Positions 25,494 through 33,500 of a stretch of DNA of 64,000 bases are shown here, in pieces. The stretch spans positions 45,407 through 109,406 of the forward strand of contig DATJQP010000058.1 of NCBI GenBank assembly GCA_035505655.1. Reading direction: 5' to 3'. A model generated the notes under the pieces. That model was not told the origin of the DNA, made no database searches, and saw only the letters and a list, made by a program, of their open reading frames with translations. How positions within the stretch are numbered: position 1 is the stretch's first letter; every line of letters begins with the position of its first letter. A program made the translations under genes and the position numbers. This stretch comes from JAGVPT01 sp035505655. GTDB lineage: Bacteria > Bacteroidota > Ignavibacteria > UBA10030 > UBA8401.

Positions 25494-27959
25494 CTACTTC
25501 AAGTAGATCATCTTTCTGGTCTCCGCAAACGTCCCTACCCTCATCCTGCAGAAATAGATCCCCGACGCGAAAGCGGAGCCGTTCCACTGAACCTCGTACA
25601 TCCCGGGACCTTTCACCTCATCGACGAGCCGCTGTAACTCCCTTCCCAGAAGGTCGTAGACAATGACGCTCACCTTCTCCCTTGAAGATATGTCGAACCT
25701 GATGTATGTCGAAGGGTTGAACGGATTCGGATAGTTTTGTTCGAGTGCAAACCTCCGGGGATCCTCCGCGCCATTGATCGAGACCGAGCTGAGGTGATAG
25801 GATTTCAGTTCAATAGCCTCCATTCCGGATACACCCATTCCGCCGATAGCCGTGCCATGCCCGCTCGTGGTGTTGATCGAGATGAGGTAGCTCTGGGAGG
25901 ACGATCCGGAGTCGACGATGCCAAAGAGTCTGCCGTTCTTGTCGAAGGTGATGTCCTTCGTCTGAACCCCGAAGCCGGTTGTGCCGACGAGGGTGGCGGT
26001 GCCCGTCGCGAGATCAATGGTATAGACTCCATCCTTCGTCGGGGCGGTGGAGCGGACCGTTCCCCAAAGGATTCCGTCCACTGGGTTGAAGGCAAGGGAC
26101 GAGAGCGCAACGCCCGTTGAAGCAGCGAGCGTTGCCGCGCCTGTCGCGAGGTTGATCTTGTAAAGAGACCCGAGGAAGGAGCAGGCGTAGAGGGATCCGT
26201 CGGATCCAAAGGCCATCCCTTTGGCTCCTGCGAGAGAGATCGGCGCAAGGACGGCAACCCTTGCATTGTCGGCGCTGATCATGACCAACTCGGTGTGCGC
26301 AGCGGCCACCATCGCGAAGATGGCCTTTGTCAGTGGATTTGTCCGCGCGCTGAGGACGTCGCTGAACGTTGTCGATCCAACCTTTGTCAAATGTCCGGTC
26401 GCCGTATCGACGGTGTACATGTTTCCGCCGTCGGCGGTCCCCGAGAAAGCATACATTACCCCGTCTGTCGGAGGGACGACCTCAAAGGAGGATCCGGTGA
26501 CGATGATGCTGTAAGGATTCACCTGGTTCGTGTCGTTGTGAAAAACGAGAACCGTGTCGCCGAAGGCGACGTTCGCGGAGAAGCCGGGCGTCCATGTGAC
26601 GACAATCGAATCGTCGCTATTCACCGCGACGAGCCTCGCGGCGTTGGATGAGACGGCGAAACCTGCAGGAACAGCGCCGTGGACCGCCACGCTGTCGATC
26701 CGGAGCGGACTCGTTCCATAGTTCCAGAAATAAACTGTCAGGCTGTGCGGAGTGGTGGATGGAGTCACATAGCCGAAATCGATTGATCCGACCGAGGTGT
26801 AGAGGAATGGACGATCGAAGGCCGGAAAGAGTGAAGCGCCTTTCCCGCCATATGCGCCGATATCATTTCGCAGACCTCCCTGTGAGGGCCAGAGCGCATT
26901 GCCGGGGGAGGAGCTATTTTCCTGGTCGTTGAATCCTGTCGAAGGATCCCCGCCGTCGATGCATGGAGACCCTGCCGATAGAATGAAGCTCGAATCTGCG
27001 AAACCGGGGTCGACATCGACGTTCCCTGTGCCGGAGACTGTCCCCATGATGTCGTTGTAGCTGAAGGTCACCGTGGTTCCCGAGACCGTGATCGGTCCTG
27101 TCTGGAGGACGCCTCGGTTGTCCCACATGATGTTGTTTCTCACAGTCGCCGACGCGCTGTTCTCGGCAAGGAACGCTCCCGCCGCGCCGTTGGTGAAGTT
27201 CCGAAAGATCGTGTTGTTTTCGATAACGTTCGGTGCCGGGCTTGTCGAGAGTTTGCCGTTGCTCCAGATCCCTCCCCCGTCGTAGGTTGTCTTATTGGCC
27301 TGAAACTGATCCACCCGGTTGAGGCAGACGATGTTGTTCTTCACGATCGCGCCGCTGCAGTAGTTCAGGACGATCCCGCCCCCGTACATCCCTCTGTTGG
27401 AAACAACGACATTATTGAGGATCCGTGGAGCGCCGTCTCCGCAGCGGAGACCTCCGCCCCCGCCGCTCGAGAGCCCCGTTGCATTGACTCCTTCATTGTT
27501 CGTGATAAGGTTGTGCTCGATCGTCGGAGAGGCGAGCGCCGACAGGACTCCTCCGCCTTCGCGGTAGACTCCCGCACCGTGTTCGTCGGTCCAGGCCGTC
27601 CCTTCGCCGCCGGTCAACGTGAACCCCCGGAGCACCGACGTGGAATCTTCATGATTGATGAAGAGAACGCAACTCGCCGTGTCCGCAAATTTTGGACGGC
27701 TTCCGTTGATGATCGTCGAAGAGATGAAGTTCACGTCGCCGGTTTCATAGTACCGGCTCGTCAGAAGAATTTTCTTCCCTCGGAAGATGACGTTCTCAAA
27801 GTATGTTCCGGGAGCAACAACGACGGTATCACCGTTGAGGGATGTATTCACGGCAACCTGAATTGTCGGGTAGTCCGAGGGAACCCGAAGGATTCGGGCG
27901 TCCGCCCCGACTCCCAGGATCACCGAGAAGAGGATGACGCGGAGCGTTGATCGTACCAT
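25494..27959 (-). CDS. Secreted right-handed beta-helix protein with type IX sorting domain
   Basis: Exported protein of 821 residues. The ATG at 27959 follows AGGAA and gives a signal peptide (LRVILFSVILGVGADA). Residues about 24-380 are a parallel beta-helix: YPTIQVAVNTSLNGDTVVVAPGTY and repeated IVKNNIV / IENNTI / VRNNIM rungs. Then comes an Ig-like segment (IDFGYVTPSTTPHSLTVYFW), a beta-propeller-like region with repeated LYACSFLGSLYKINLATGAAT units, and a C-terminal sorting domain (LEQNYPNPFNPSTYIRFDI ... GIYFCRMRVG), the hallmark of type IX (PorSS) cargo in Ignavibacteria and relatives. The protein is probably released or attached to the surface and binds or degrades polysaccharide; no catalytic residues were identified. 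Confidence 0.88.
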   Translation of the reverse strand: MVRSTLRVILFSVILGVGADARILRVPSDYPTIQVAVNTSLNGDTVVVAPGTYFENVIFRGKKILLTSRYYETGDVNFISSTIINGSRPKFADTASCVLFINHEDSTSVLRGFTLTGGEGTAWTDEHGAGVYREGGGVLSALASPTIEHNLITNNEGVNATGLSSGGGGGLRCGDGAPRILNNVVVSNRGMYGGGIVLNYCSGAIVKNNIVCLNRVDQFQANKTTYDGGGIWSNGKLSTSPAPNVIENNTIFRNFTNGAAGAFLAENSASATVRNNIMWDNRGVLQTGPITVSGTTVTFSYNDIMGTVSGTGNVDVDPGFADSSFILSAGSPCIDGGDPSTGFNDQENSSSPGNALWPSQGGLRNDIGAYGGKGASLFPAFDRPFLYTSVGSIDFGYVTPSTTPHSLTVYFWNYGTSPLRIDSVAVHGAVPAGFAVSSNAARLVAVNSDDSIVVTWTPGFSANVAFGDTVLVFHNDTNQVNPYSIIVTGSSFEVVPPTDGVMYAFSGTADGGNMYTVDTATGHLTKVGSTTFSDVLSARTNPLTKAIFAMVAAAHTELVMISADNARVAVLAPISLAGAKGMAFGSDGSLYACSFLGSLYKINLATGAATLAASTGVALSSLAFNPVDGILWGTVRSTAPTKDGVYTIDLATGTATLVGTTGFGVQTKDITFDKNGRLFGIVDSGSSSQSYLISINTTSGHGTAIGGMGVSGMEAIELKSYHLSSVSINGAEDPRRFALEQNYPNPFNPSTYIRFDISSREKVSVIVYDLLGRELQRLVDEVKGPGMYEVQWNGSAFASGIYFCRMRVGTFAETRKMIYLK

Positions 27960-28108
27960 GGAGATTCCTTTCCTAAGCCGCATGATTGTTTGCCGGGTAT
28001 CGTGTCAAAAAGATACGCGGTAACGGAATCTCACTCTATTAATTTGGGACGAAGGGGGTGTTGGCTGTGATGAACGGCGGGGCGGGGGGTTCAAACGAGG
28101 AGAATGGG

Positions 28109-28876
28109 CTACGAAAGTCGCGAGGTGAGGGAGGCGAGCTTCCTTCGGTAGGACTTCCCCACCGGAAGCTTCTTTCCCCCTTTGAGGATTGCGATACTCT
28201 CCCCTTCAAACCAGGGACGAAGCTCTTTCAACCGGTTGAGGTTGACGATCGTCGACCGGTGGATTCGGACGAATCCCGATGGCCCGAGCCGCTCCTCCAT
28301 GGAGCTCATCGTTTCGCGCACGAGGTGAGTCGCCTCTCCGGCATGGAGAGAAAGGTAGTTCCCCTCGGCTTCCACCCAATCGATCTCCTCGACGTCGAGG
28401 AAGAAGATCCGCCCGGCCGAGCGGATGAGAAGCCGGTCCGGGCGTTTACGGTCTGCCCTGAGATCCTTCAGGAGGGAAAGGATCTGGTCCTGGTAGCGAT
28501 CGGATGAGGATCGTTGCATTGACTTGCGAACACGAGCGAGCGTGTCGTGAAGGCGTTCCCGGTCGAAAGGTTTCAGAAGGTAATCGAGAGCGTGAACCTC
28601 GAATGCCTTCACGGCATAGGCGTCGTGAGCGGTGACAAAAACGATGAAGGGGAGATGCGCCGGATCCGACGCCTCGACGACCCCGAATCCGTCGAGCTCC
28701 GGCATCTGGATGTCGAGGAAGACGACATCGGCCTGGCGTCTACGGATCGCTGCAACGGCCTCGCGGCCGTTCGAACACTCGCCAATGACCTCGACATCTT
28801 TTTCGTCGGCAAGATATCGGCGTAGCTTCTCCCTCGCCAGCGGCTCATCGTCGACGATCATGGCGCGAATATTCAT
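28109..28876 (-). CDS. LytTR-family response regulator
   Basis: Two-component regulator of 255 residues: an N-terminal receiver domain (MIVDDEPLAREKLRRYL; phosphoacceptor Asp55 in VVFLDIQMPELDG; FVTAHDAYAVKAFEVHALDYLLKPF) and a C-terminal LytTR DNA-binding domain (IDWVEAEGNYLSLHAG, GFVRIHRSTIVNLNRLKEL, LPVGKSYRRKL). Its ATG overlaps the stop of the sensor kinase gene (ATGA), so the pair is a cognate system. It is the last gene of the metF operon. Confidence 0.95.
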   Translation of the reverse strand: MNIRAMIVDDEPLAREKLRRYLADEKDVEVIGECSNGREAVAAIRRRQADVVFLDIQMPELDGFGVVEASDPAHLPFIVFVTAHDAYAVKAFEVHALDYLLKPFDRERLHDTLARVRKSMQRSSSDRYQDQILSLLKDLRADRKRPDRLLIRSAGRIFFLDVEEIDWVEAEGNYLSLHAGEATHLVRETMSSMEERLGPSGFVRIHRSTIVNLNRLKELRPWFEGESIAILKGGKKLPVGKSYRRKLASLTSRLS

Positions 28877-29979
28877 GGGCGGGCCGGATGATCGAGCTCA
28901 CCGACTCCGGGGAGGTCCAGCGGTAGGCTGAGGATCGCCGAGACACCGTTCTTCTCGCCGTCGGCGATCTCGAGGCGGAAGTCGGAGCCGTACAGCTTCT
29001 CGAGCCTCGACCGGGTATTTGAGATTCCCACGCCTTCCCGGTCGCCTTCGCTCGGCTCCTTTGGCATCCCGACGCCATCGTCGGTCACCCGGAGTTCCAG
29101 CGTCGTCCCGGCCCGCCTCGCGGAGATGGCGACATGGCCGCCGGCCGCCCGCGGAGCGATGCCGTGCCTGATCGCATTTTCGACGAGGGGCTGAAGAATC
29201 AGCGTGGGGAGTTTCGCTTCCAGCACCTCAGGCGCAATGTCGAGGTCGACGCGGAGGCGGTCCTTGAAGCGGATCTGTTCGATCTCGATGTACTTTTTCA
29301 GAACGTCGATTTCATCCTTCAGGCGTGCCGTCTGCAAACCCGAACTGTCGAGTGTGAGTCTCAGGAGATCGCCGAGACGCACGATCATCCGATCGGCGGA
29401 CTCGACATCCGAGTGCATGAGGGAGGAGATGGCGTTGAGCGTATTGAAGAGGAAGTGAGGCTGGAGCTGCATCTTCAGGGCCGAGAGCTCGGCCTTCACA
29501 AGCTGGGACTCGAGCTGCAGTGTTTTGATCTCCTTTTCCTTCAACCGCCCATAGTAGTCGACGGCATGGGTGACAAGAACGATGACGGCATAGATCATCA
29601 GCATCTTGTCGATATTGAAATAGAAAGAGGGAAGGAGCAACGCGAGAGCGAGCGGCGGTCCGGGATTCATGATCGCTTTGACGATGAGCCCGTGCACGCC
29701 GCACTGAAGAAGCGCGAGGGTGATACCCGCAAGGATATGAACGGCAAGAGGACGCGCCCACGCGCCATGATCAAGCCGGTACCGTCGGGCGAGCCAGACG
29801 ATGAGCGGGGTCGAGAGGGCCCAGACGACGGAGAGTGCAAGCTCCCAGACAAGCTCCCCCTCCGTGTTGAAGTTCCCGGGGATGGGGTGAAAGACCGCCA
29901 TCTCCAGGAAGATGAAGAGCCCGACCAGCAGCCAGAACAAGGCCGCGGCCGCAATGAAAAGGGTGCGCCGAACCTTCAT
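28873..29979 (-). CDS. LytS-type sensor histidine kinase
   Basis: Membrane histidine kinase of 368 residues. The ATG at 29979 is chosen because the N-terminal hydrophobic region begins there; the open frame runs much further upstream but that part is a shadow of ddl. Four hydrophobic helices (about residues 5-28, 42-63, 78-100, 108-138) are followed by a short coiled coil and the His_kinase domain of the LytS/YehU family: QLQPHFLFNTLNAISSL with His175, LILQPLVENAIRHGI (N box) and DDGVGMP (G box). It partners with the LytTR regulator. It has no obvious periplasmic sensor domain, so the signal is probably sensed in the membrane. Confidence 0.93.
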   Translation of the reverse strand: MKVRRTLFIAAAALFWLLVGLFIFLEMAVFHPIPGNFNTEGELVWELALSVVWALSTPLIVWLARRYRLDHGAWARPLAVHILAGITLALLQCGVHGLIVKAIMNPGPPLALALLLPSFYFNIDKMLMIYAVIVLVTHAVDYYGRLKEKEIKTLQLESQLVKAELSALKMQLQPHFLFNTLNAISSLMHSDVESADRMIVRLGDLLRLTLDSSGLQTARLKDEIDVLKKYIEIEQIRFKDRLRVDLDIAPEVLEAKLPTLILQPLVENAIRHGIAPRAAGGHVAISARRAGTTLELRVTDDGVGMPKEPSEGDREGVGISNTRSRLEKLYGSDFRLEIADGEKNGVSAILSLPLDLPGVGELDHPARP

Positions 29980-29980
29980 G

Positions 29981-31108
29981 CTATCCCTTGTACCAGTCCC
30001 TTTTCGGACTGTAGGTCCTCTTGAGTTTGGACTTCGCGGAGTGACGCTCAATGGCGAGCTCGATGAGCCTGTCAAGGAGCTCAGGATAGGAAATCCCGGA
30101 CGCCTCCCAGAGTTTCGGGAACATACTGATCGATGTGAACCCCGGGATGGTGTTGATCTCGTTGAGGAAAATCTTTGAACCGTTTCCCTGGACGAGAAAA
30201 TCGACCCGCGCCATTCCGGCGCAATCGAGGATCTTGAACGCTTTGCACGCGATATACTGAATCTTGCGCACGGCCCACTTCGGAAGGTCCGCGGGGATGT
30301 TCGCACTGGACTTCCCGTCGACGTACTTCGCGTCGTAGTCGTAGAACTCGTTCGAAGGAATAATTTCACCGAGGGTCGACGCCGCAGGCTTGTCGTTCCC
30401 CAACACGGCACATTCTATTTCGCGGGCCTTTTCGACCGACCGCTCGACAAGGACCTTCCGGTCGTACTCGGCAGCGAGAACAATCGCCTCTTCAAGCTCC
30501 CTCCTGTCGTGCGCTTTGCTGATGCCGATGCTCGAGCCGGTATTTGCCGGTTTCACAAAACAAGGATACTCAAGCTCCGTCTCGATCCGTTCGATGAGCT
30601 TTTGTGAGTCGGTTTCGTACTCGAAGGTCGAGAAGGCCACGAACTGAGCGACACGGATCTTCGCGCTCTCCAGAACCTGCTTCTGGATCACCTTGTCCAT
30701 CCCCACCGCGGAACCGAGGACGCCGGCTCCCACGTACGGGACGTCTGCAAGCTCCAGCAATCCCTGGACGGTTCCATCCTCGCCGAACGTGCCGTGAAGA
30801 ATCGGGAAGATCACGTCGATTCCCTGGACGGTTCCCTTTGCGCCATCCCCTATTTCGACGAGTCCCTGCTTGCGGGGGTCGGGGAGAATAAGGTGTTCGG
30901 GAAGATCGTCGGAGGCATTCCTCGATTTCAGGAGTCCGACGGCATCCGGGGCGCTCAGCCAGCGCCCTTCGGGGGTGATGCCGATGGGGAGAATTTCGTA
31001 TTTTTCCTTATTGAGCCCGTTCATGACAGACGCGGCGGAGACCAGGGAGACTTCATGCTCAACCGAACGTCCGCCGAGGAGTATTCCAACCCGAAGCTTT
31101 TTCTTCAT
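29981..31108 (-). CDS. ddl: D-alanine--D-alanine ligase
   Basis: ATP-grasp ligase of 375 residues that makes D-Ala-D-Ala for peptidoglycan in the cytosol. The start at 31108 opens the conserved VGILLGGRSVEHEVSLVSA; the frame continues upstream but that region lies under the aldolase gene. FPILHGTFGEDGTVQG, CFVKPANTGSSIGISKA, EREIECAVLG-like VEKAREIECAVLG, ARVDFLV and FLNEINTIPGFTSISMFPKLW complete the family blocks. Its stop is one base before the kinase start, and it starts 11 bases after the aldolase gene. Confidence 0.96.
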   Translation of the reverse strand: MKKKLRVGILLGGRSVEHEVSLVSAASVMNGLNKEKYEILPIGITPEGRWLSAPDAVGLLKSRNASDDLPEHLILPDPRKQGLVEIGDGAKGTVQGIDVIFPILHGTFGEDGTVQGLLELADVPYVGAGVLGSAVGMDKVIQKQVLESAKIRVAQFVAFSTFEYETDSQKLIERIETELEYPCFVKPANTGSSIGISKAHDRRELEEAIVLAAEYDRKVLVERSVEKAREIECAVLGNDKPAASTLGEIIPSNEFYDYDAKYVDGKSSANIPADLPKWAVRKIQYIACKAFKILDCAGMARVDFLVQGNGSKIFLNEINTIPGFTSISMFPKLWEASGISYPELLDRLIELAIERHSAKSKLKRTYSPKRDWYKG

Positions 31109-31119
31109 CGGAAAATGCG

Positions 31120-31902
31120 CTATTCGATCTGATATTTTTGGAGCCGTCTTTGAACTTCCTGGACGATCGCCGCGATCCGCGGGTCGCTGAGATCGGGCGT
31201 TCCTTGTTCGCCGGCCGGTTTGCAGAGGGGCTTTCCGGCCAAATCCTTCCCGTAGCTCGGCCCCGCCACCGCAGCGAGTTTCGAGACCTCTTCGGCGGTC
31301 AGCGGTTTCTCGCCTCCGAGGGTTCTCGCGAGGTATTGCACCCGGGCCGCATGCTCCAACTTCTCCATTTTGAAATAGGCGTCCCACAGGTCGGACCCGC
31401 ACGTCACGGCGCCGTGGTTTGCGAGAAGAATCGCATCGGCCTTCCCGACAAACGGAGCGATCGAGTCGCGGACCTCCCTCGTCGAAGGAGTCGCGTAGGG
31501 CGCCAGCGGAACCGCTCCCATCCCCACAATCACTTCGGGAAAAAGACATTCGGAAAGGGGAATCCGGGCAGTCGCGAAGGCCGTCGCATAGACCGGATGG
31601 CAATGGACGACGGCGCGGACATCTGGGCGTGAACCGTAGATGAACAGATGCATGTCGATCTCCGAGGAGGGATTCCTCCTACCCGCTACCCGGAAACCGT
31701 TCAGATCAAGTTCCACGAGATCACCGGCCGTCACAAATGCCTTGTTCATCGCGGTCGGCGTTGTAAGGACGTTGCCGTTCGGGAGCCTGGCGCTGACGTT
31801 CCCGTCAGTCGCCGCGACGAACCCCTTCGATTCGATGCGCCGGCATACTTCCAGAAAGGTCTCTATGAAAGGCTGGAGGTCCTCCATATCATCCATGAGC
31901 AT
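31120..31902 (-). CDS. Class II aldolase/adducin-family protein with putative microcompartment-targeting tail
   Basis: Zinc-dependent aldolase-fold protein of 260 residues. The N-terminal fold matches fuculose-/rhamnulose-phosphate aldolases: GFVAATDGNVSARLPNG, SSEIDMHLFIYG, then zinc ligands in VVHCHPVYATAFA and the third His in LLANHGAVTCG. It would split a sugar phosphate to dihydroxyacetone phosphate and an aldehyde; the exact substrate is unknown. After the catalytic domain come a linker rich in Gly, Pro and Lys and a terminal amphipathic helix (DPRIAAIVQEVQRRLQKYQ), which resembles encapsulation peptides of microcompartment cargo enzymes. Two vertex shell proteins lie at 46188-46739. 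Start may be any of three close ATGs. It is 15 bases after metF. Confidence 0.85.
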   Translation of the reverse strand: MLMDDMEDLQPFIETFLEVCRRIESKGFVAATDGNVSARLPNGNVLTTPTAMNKAFVTAGDLVELDLNGFRVAGRRNPSSEIDMHLFIYGSRPDVRAVVHCHPVYATAFATARIPLSECLFPEVIVGMGAVPLAPYATPSTREVRDSIAPFVGKADAILLANHGAVTCGSDLWDAYFKMEKLEHAARVQYLARTLGGEKPLTAEEVSKLAAVAGPSYGKDLAGKPLCKPAGEQGTPDLSDPRIAAIVQEVQRRLQKYQIE

Positions 31903-31917
31903 CGACCGGCCGGACTG

Positions 31918-32835
31918 TCACATGAACGCTCCCAGGCCGGTGACCGGCGCCTTGAAGGCTTCCGAACTCCGGACGCCGAGCGTCTCGTAGATTTTCAGAG
32001 TCGATCTCGACCTGTTGAGGGTATAGAAGTGAACGCCACGAACATTGTGATCGATGAGGTCTCTCACCTGCTCCGTGGCCCAGTGGCTTCCCACCTTCTC
32101 GACGTATTCGTCGTTCTCGGCACGAGAAAGAGCGCGAAGCAATTTCGCCGGGAAGTGGACTCCCAACGCGAGCTCCGCCATCCGCGCGAGCCCTTTGCGC
32201 GAGGTCACCGGCATGATGCCTGCCACGATGGGGATCTTGATCCCGGCAAGCTGCGCTCTCTCGCAAAAATCGTAAAAATCGTTGTTGTCAAAGAAGAGCT
32301 GGGTGCAGATGAAATCGGCCCCCTGGTCGACTTTTGCCTTCAGGTACTCCATCTCCTTGAGACGGTTCGGAGTGTCGGGATGCCCTTCGGTAAATCCCGC
32401 AACGCCGATCCCCATCGAAGGGAAGTTCTTCTTGATGAACGCCACAAGATCGCCGGCGTGGGTGAAACCGTCCTCAACCGGTTCAAATTTCTCGGTTCCC
32501 CGTGACGGATCTCCACGCAGCGCCATCACGTTTTCAATTCCGCTCGCATGGTACTTCTCGAGGATTTCGCCCATCTCGCTCCTCGTCGAGCCGATGCAGG
32601 TGAGATGGGAGACGATCGTGAGGTTCGTTTCCTTCTGGAGTTTCACGACGAGGTCGTGGGTGAGGAGCCGCGTCGACCCTCCGGCTCCGTACGTCACGCT
32701 GACGTAGGAAGGCTTGAGGGGCGTGAGATCCTTAATCGTGTTGAAAAGGTTCGTCGCAGCCTCTTCGCTCTTCGGAGGGAAGAACTCGAAGCTGAGCGAT
32801 GGATGATTCTCCTCCAACACCCGGGAAATGTGCAT
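31918..32835 (-). CDS. metF: 5,10-methylenetetrahydrofolate reductase
   Basis: FAD-dependent MetF of about 305 residues, which makes 5-methyltetrahydrofolate for methionine synthesis. The chosen ATG (32835) opens MHISRVLEENHPSLSFEFFPPK; the GTG at 32880 lies at or upstream of the predicted transcription start. SVTYGAGGSTR, HLTCIGSTR, MALRGDP (substrate loop) and CTQLFFDNNDFYDF identify the family. First gene of the metF - aldolase - ddl - LytS - LytTR operon. Confidence 0.95.
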   Translation of the reverse strand: MHISRVLEENHPSLSFEFFPPKSEEAATNLFNTIKDLTPLKPSYVSVTYGAGGSTRLLTHDLVVKLQKETNLTIVSHLTCIGSTRSEMGEILEKYHASGIENVMALRGDPSRGTEKFEPVEDGFTHAGDLVAFIKKNFPSMGIGVAGFTEGHPDTPNRLKEMEYLKAKVDQGADFICTQLFFDNNDFYDFCERAQLAGIKIPIVAGIMPVTSRKGLARMAELALGVHFPAKLLRALSRAENDEYVEKVGSHWATEQVRDLIDHNVRGVHFYTLNRSRSTLKIYETLGVRSSEAFKAPVTGLGAFM

Positions 32836-32883
32836 GGACTTACCAGCCTTGTGGAATGTGGACGTTCGCCGTCCGTTCACGCT

Positions 32884-32912
32884 ATTATACTCATTATGAC
32901 TCTCTTATTCAA
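32884..32912 (-). promoter_or_regulatory. Strong promoter of the metF operon
   Basis: Minus strand: -35 TTGAAT (32912-32907), 17-base spacer, -10 TATAAT (32889-32884, perfect). Predicted leader about 42 bases to the metF ATG. The best consensus match in the window. Confidence 0.75.
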
Positions 32913-33052
32913 GAAACAGCGTCATCGGTTCACGGCACAGTCCGGATGCCCAACGAGTCGAGTCTTCGAGGCACACATACAGGAATCAAACCCGGGGGGA
33001 AAAAATGGAGGGAGCAGTCCGTGCAGGAACAATCGGCAAGGGCAGGAGGTGG

Positions 33053-33379
33053 CTATTCTCCGAGGATCCCTTTGACCGTTCGCTCGGTGATACTGAGATC
33101 GTTCTCAAACTCGACGAGCTGGATGAGGTCGAAGATGAGAGGCGCAAAGGTCTTGTCGTGGAGCATGACCATGTCGAGGTGTTTGCGGCAGAGGGTCACA
33201 CCATTTTGGTAGCGTTGACCGTTCTCCTGATTCGTCCCGTTCTCGACGATGAAGAGGACCTCGGGGGACGTATGGACGCCGCATCCGGGCCACTGGCATC
33301 GGAGGTGGTCTCTTTCCAGAACGTACGCGCGGAGCAGTTCGTTCTGATGTGCGCTATCGGTGTTCGGTGGAGCCATCAT
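33053..33379 (-). CDS. Small HNH-nuclease-like protein with altered active site
   Basis: Protein of 108 residues. RAYVLERDHLRCQWPGCG (about residues 17-34) and GVTLCRKHLDMVMLHD (about 62-77) have the cysteine pairs and spacing of an HNH endonuclease zinc fold. Where the family has the catalytic DHI/HHI stretch, this protein has EVLFIVENG, so the usual metal-binding His is missing; nuclease activity is doubtful. Two ATG codons stand together at the start. It is monocistronic with its own promoter, between metF and the ABC efflux genes. The family relation is inferred from zinc-site pattern only. Confidence 0.6.
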   Translation of the reverse strand: MMAPPNTDSAHQNELLRAYVLERDHLRCQWPGCGVHTSPEVLFIVENGTNQENGQRYQNGVTLCRKHLDMVMLHDKTFAPLIFDLIQLVEFENDLSITERTVKGILGE

Positions 33380-33390
33380 GGTTCACGCAC

Positions 33391-33418
33391 AATGTAAACT
33401 TTTTCGGGTCGATGTCAA
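33391..33418 (-). promoter_or_regulatory. Promoter of the HNH-like gene
   Basis: Minus strand: -35 TTGACA (33418-33413, perfect), 16-base spacer, -10 TACATT (33396-33391). The ATG at 33379 follows 11 bases after the -10 box and lacks a Shine-Dalgarno, so the message would have a leader of at most a few bases. Confidence 0.6.
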
Positions 33419-33500
33419 GAGACAGGAGCCACAATGTTCTCCCTTTGCCACGCTTCAAGGGAGACCGGCACTTCGCGAGGTTTTCTGGGACGTCGGGTAC

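Noticed and set aside
29981..31603. Longer version of the D-Ala-D-Ala ligase frame
   Set aside because: Extra N-terminal residues lie under the aldolase gene and have no similarity to the family; the ATG at 31108 is used.
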